Of a stretch of 31,139 bases of DNA, positions 30,655-31,139 are shown in pieces; the first letter of the stretch is position 1, and the number at the start of each line of letters is the position of its first letter. This stretch comes from a virus, in the IMG/VR virus record IMGVR_UViG_3300042301_001808, positions 1 through 31,139 of that record; one strand, written 5' to 3'. The notes beneath the pieces are model-generated. The model searched no databases. It was not told the DNA's origin and worked only from the letters and a program-made list of their open reading frames with translations. Both the position numbers and the translations under genes were made by a program.

Positions 30655-31139
30655 TTAATTGTGTCTAACATCTATAGTTATAGATGTTTTACTAGTTAAA
30701 TCAACAGATAAACTTAATGTAAAGCTTGTACCTTGTGGAGTAAGGTAATTAGTTGATGTTGTAGATCCACCTGGTGACGTTGTAGCATCAAAGTTGTATA
30801 TTAGTGATGGGTTAGCATTATTCATTGATACAGATATACTTTGTACCCCACTCTGTAATACACCTGATGAATTATACATGTTGCCTGGTGTTATTGATAT
30901 TGTTCCACTACCAATACTTCCTACTATTACCTCAGTTACATCTCCAGTAGTACATGAATTTGTTAAATTTATGCTAAGAGAAGATGGTGTAGGCGTTGGG
31001 GTTGGTGTAGGCGTTGGCGTTATAGTTGGCGTTGGCGTAGGTGTTAGCGTCGGCGTCGGAGTTGGCGTCGGTGTAGGTGTAGGTGTTGGCGTCGGCGTTG
31101 GTGTTAATGTCGGCGTAGGAGTTGGTGTCAACGTTGGCG
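30655..31139 (-). CDS. Second Pro-Thr-repeat fibre-like protein, 5' end outside the window
   Basis: The frame is open to the right edge and no ATG is present; the only in-window start-type codon near the edge is TTG at 31129-31131, which lies inside the repeat and is read as Leu. The visible part has a (Pro-Thr)n stretch with Leu and Ile interruptions, then a 105-residue beta-rich domain: SSLSINLTNSCTTGDVTEVI, VGSIGSGTISITPGN and a last strand SKTSITIDVRHN. This C-terminal domain does not obviously match that of the neighbour, so the two share the stalk rather than the tip. They are 21 bases apart and form one unit. Confidence 0.65.
   Translation of the reverse strand, partial: PTLTPTPTPTLTPTPTPTPTPTPTPTPTPTLTPTPTPTITPTPTPTPTPTPSSLSINLTNSCTTGDVTEVIVGSIGSGTISITPGNMYNSSGVLQSGVQSISVSMNNANPSLIYNFDATTSPGGSTTSTNYLTPQGTSFTLSLSVDLTSKTSITIDVRHN
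30985..31139. repeat. Hexanucleotide repeat encoding (Pro-Thr)n, second array, cut by the edge
   Basis: Same GGNGTN plus-strand unit as 30007-30420, separated from it by 564 bases of unique sequence. It continues to the window edge. Confidence 0.95.

Noticed and set aside
30007-31139. CRISPR array in the repeat-rich right end
   Set aside because: The units are six bases long, contiguous and without spacers, and they stay in frame in two coding regions.

Overview
This window looks like about 31 kb of a strictly lytic, T4-type myovirus genome. It is AT-rich, and every supported gene lies on the minus strand, so transcription runs from high to low coordinates. The diagnostic genes are a T4-style head cassette: large terminase (gp17), portal (gp20), prohead protease (gp21), acidic scaffold (gp22) and major capsid protein (gp23), followed by phoH. 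Most starts lack a Shine-Dalgarno sequence and have A/T-rich leaders. The coiled-coil membrane protein and the Pro-Thr-repeat fibre-like proteins are of types I associate with aquatic phages of Bacteroidetes. The host assignment is an inference; the T4-type affiliation is well supported. No integrase, tRNA, rRNA or CRISPR array was seen, and no stretch longer than about 150 bases lacks a gene.

Layout in transcription order (right to left). (1) 31139-29333: two fibre-like proteins with long Pro-Thr hexanucleotide repeats, then a small virion-type protein. (2) 29333-26009: an ADP-ribosyltransferase-like protein and a kinase-like protein with nearly identical N-terminal tags, a GIY-YIG nuclease, a T4 gp61-like primase and a PD-(D/E)XK nuclease. 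(3) 25930-19172: a large metalloprotease/ADP-ribosyltransferase fusion, a zinc-binding protein, a small membrane coiled-coil protein, a run of six small proteins with N-terminal tags, and another ADP-ribosyltransferase-like protein. (4) 19165-13445: a DEDDy exonuclease with zinc ribbon, two more tagged proteins, a denV-like repair glycosylase, an FAD-dependent dehydrogenase, a P-loop kinase and a tagged acidic protein. (5) 13437-1: a spanin-like protein and the head cassette, phoH, and the start of a probable virion gene.

The most interesting pattern is a probable capsid-targeting system. At least twelve otherwise unrelated proteins begin with a short amphipathic peptide (forms MIKLxDLL..E, MKxxELRQxIxKAI.E, or ..RWxxLAGIxxE) that ends at or near [L/I/V]-x-E. 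That is the cleavage consensus of the T4 prohead protease gp21, whose homologue is encoded here. In T4 such N-terminal sequences send internal proteins and the ADP-ribosyltransferase Alt into the prohead, where gp21 trims them. One of the tag forms (RWxxLAGI) also ends the gp22-like scaffold. If this reading is right, the phage loads a large cargo into its head for injection with the DNA, including a kinase-like protein and an ADP-ribosyltransferase-like protein.

A second pattern is a strand-specific intergenic element, TATAAATAT on the plus strand (ATATTTATA in the sense of the genes). It occurs exactly eight times in my reading, always in gaps and usually within a few bases of the upstream stop codon. 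It is the T4 late-promoter core in the wrong orientation, so its role is open. Six strong minus-strand terminator hairpins divide the transcription units.
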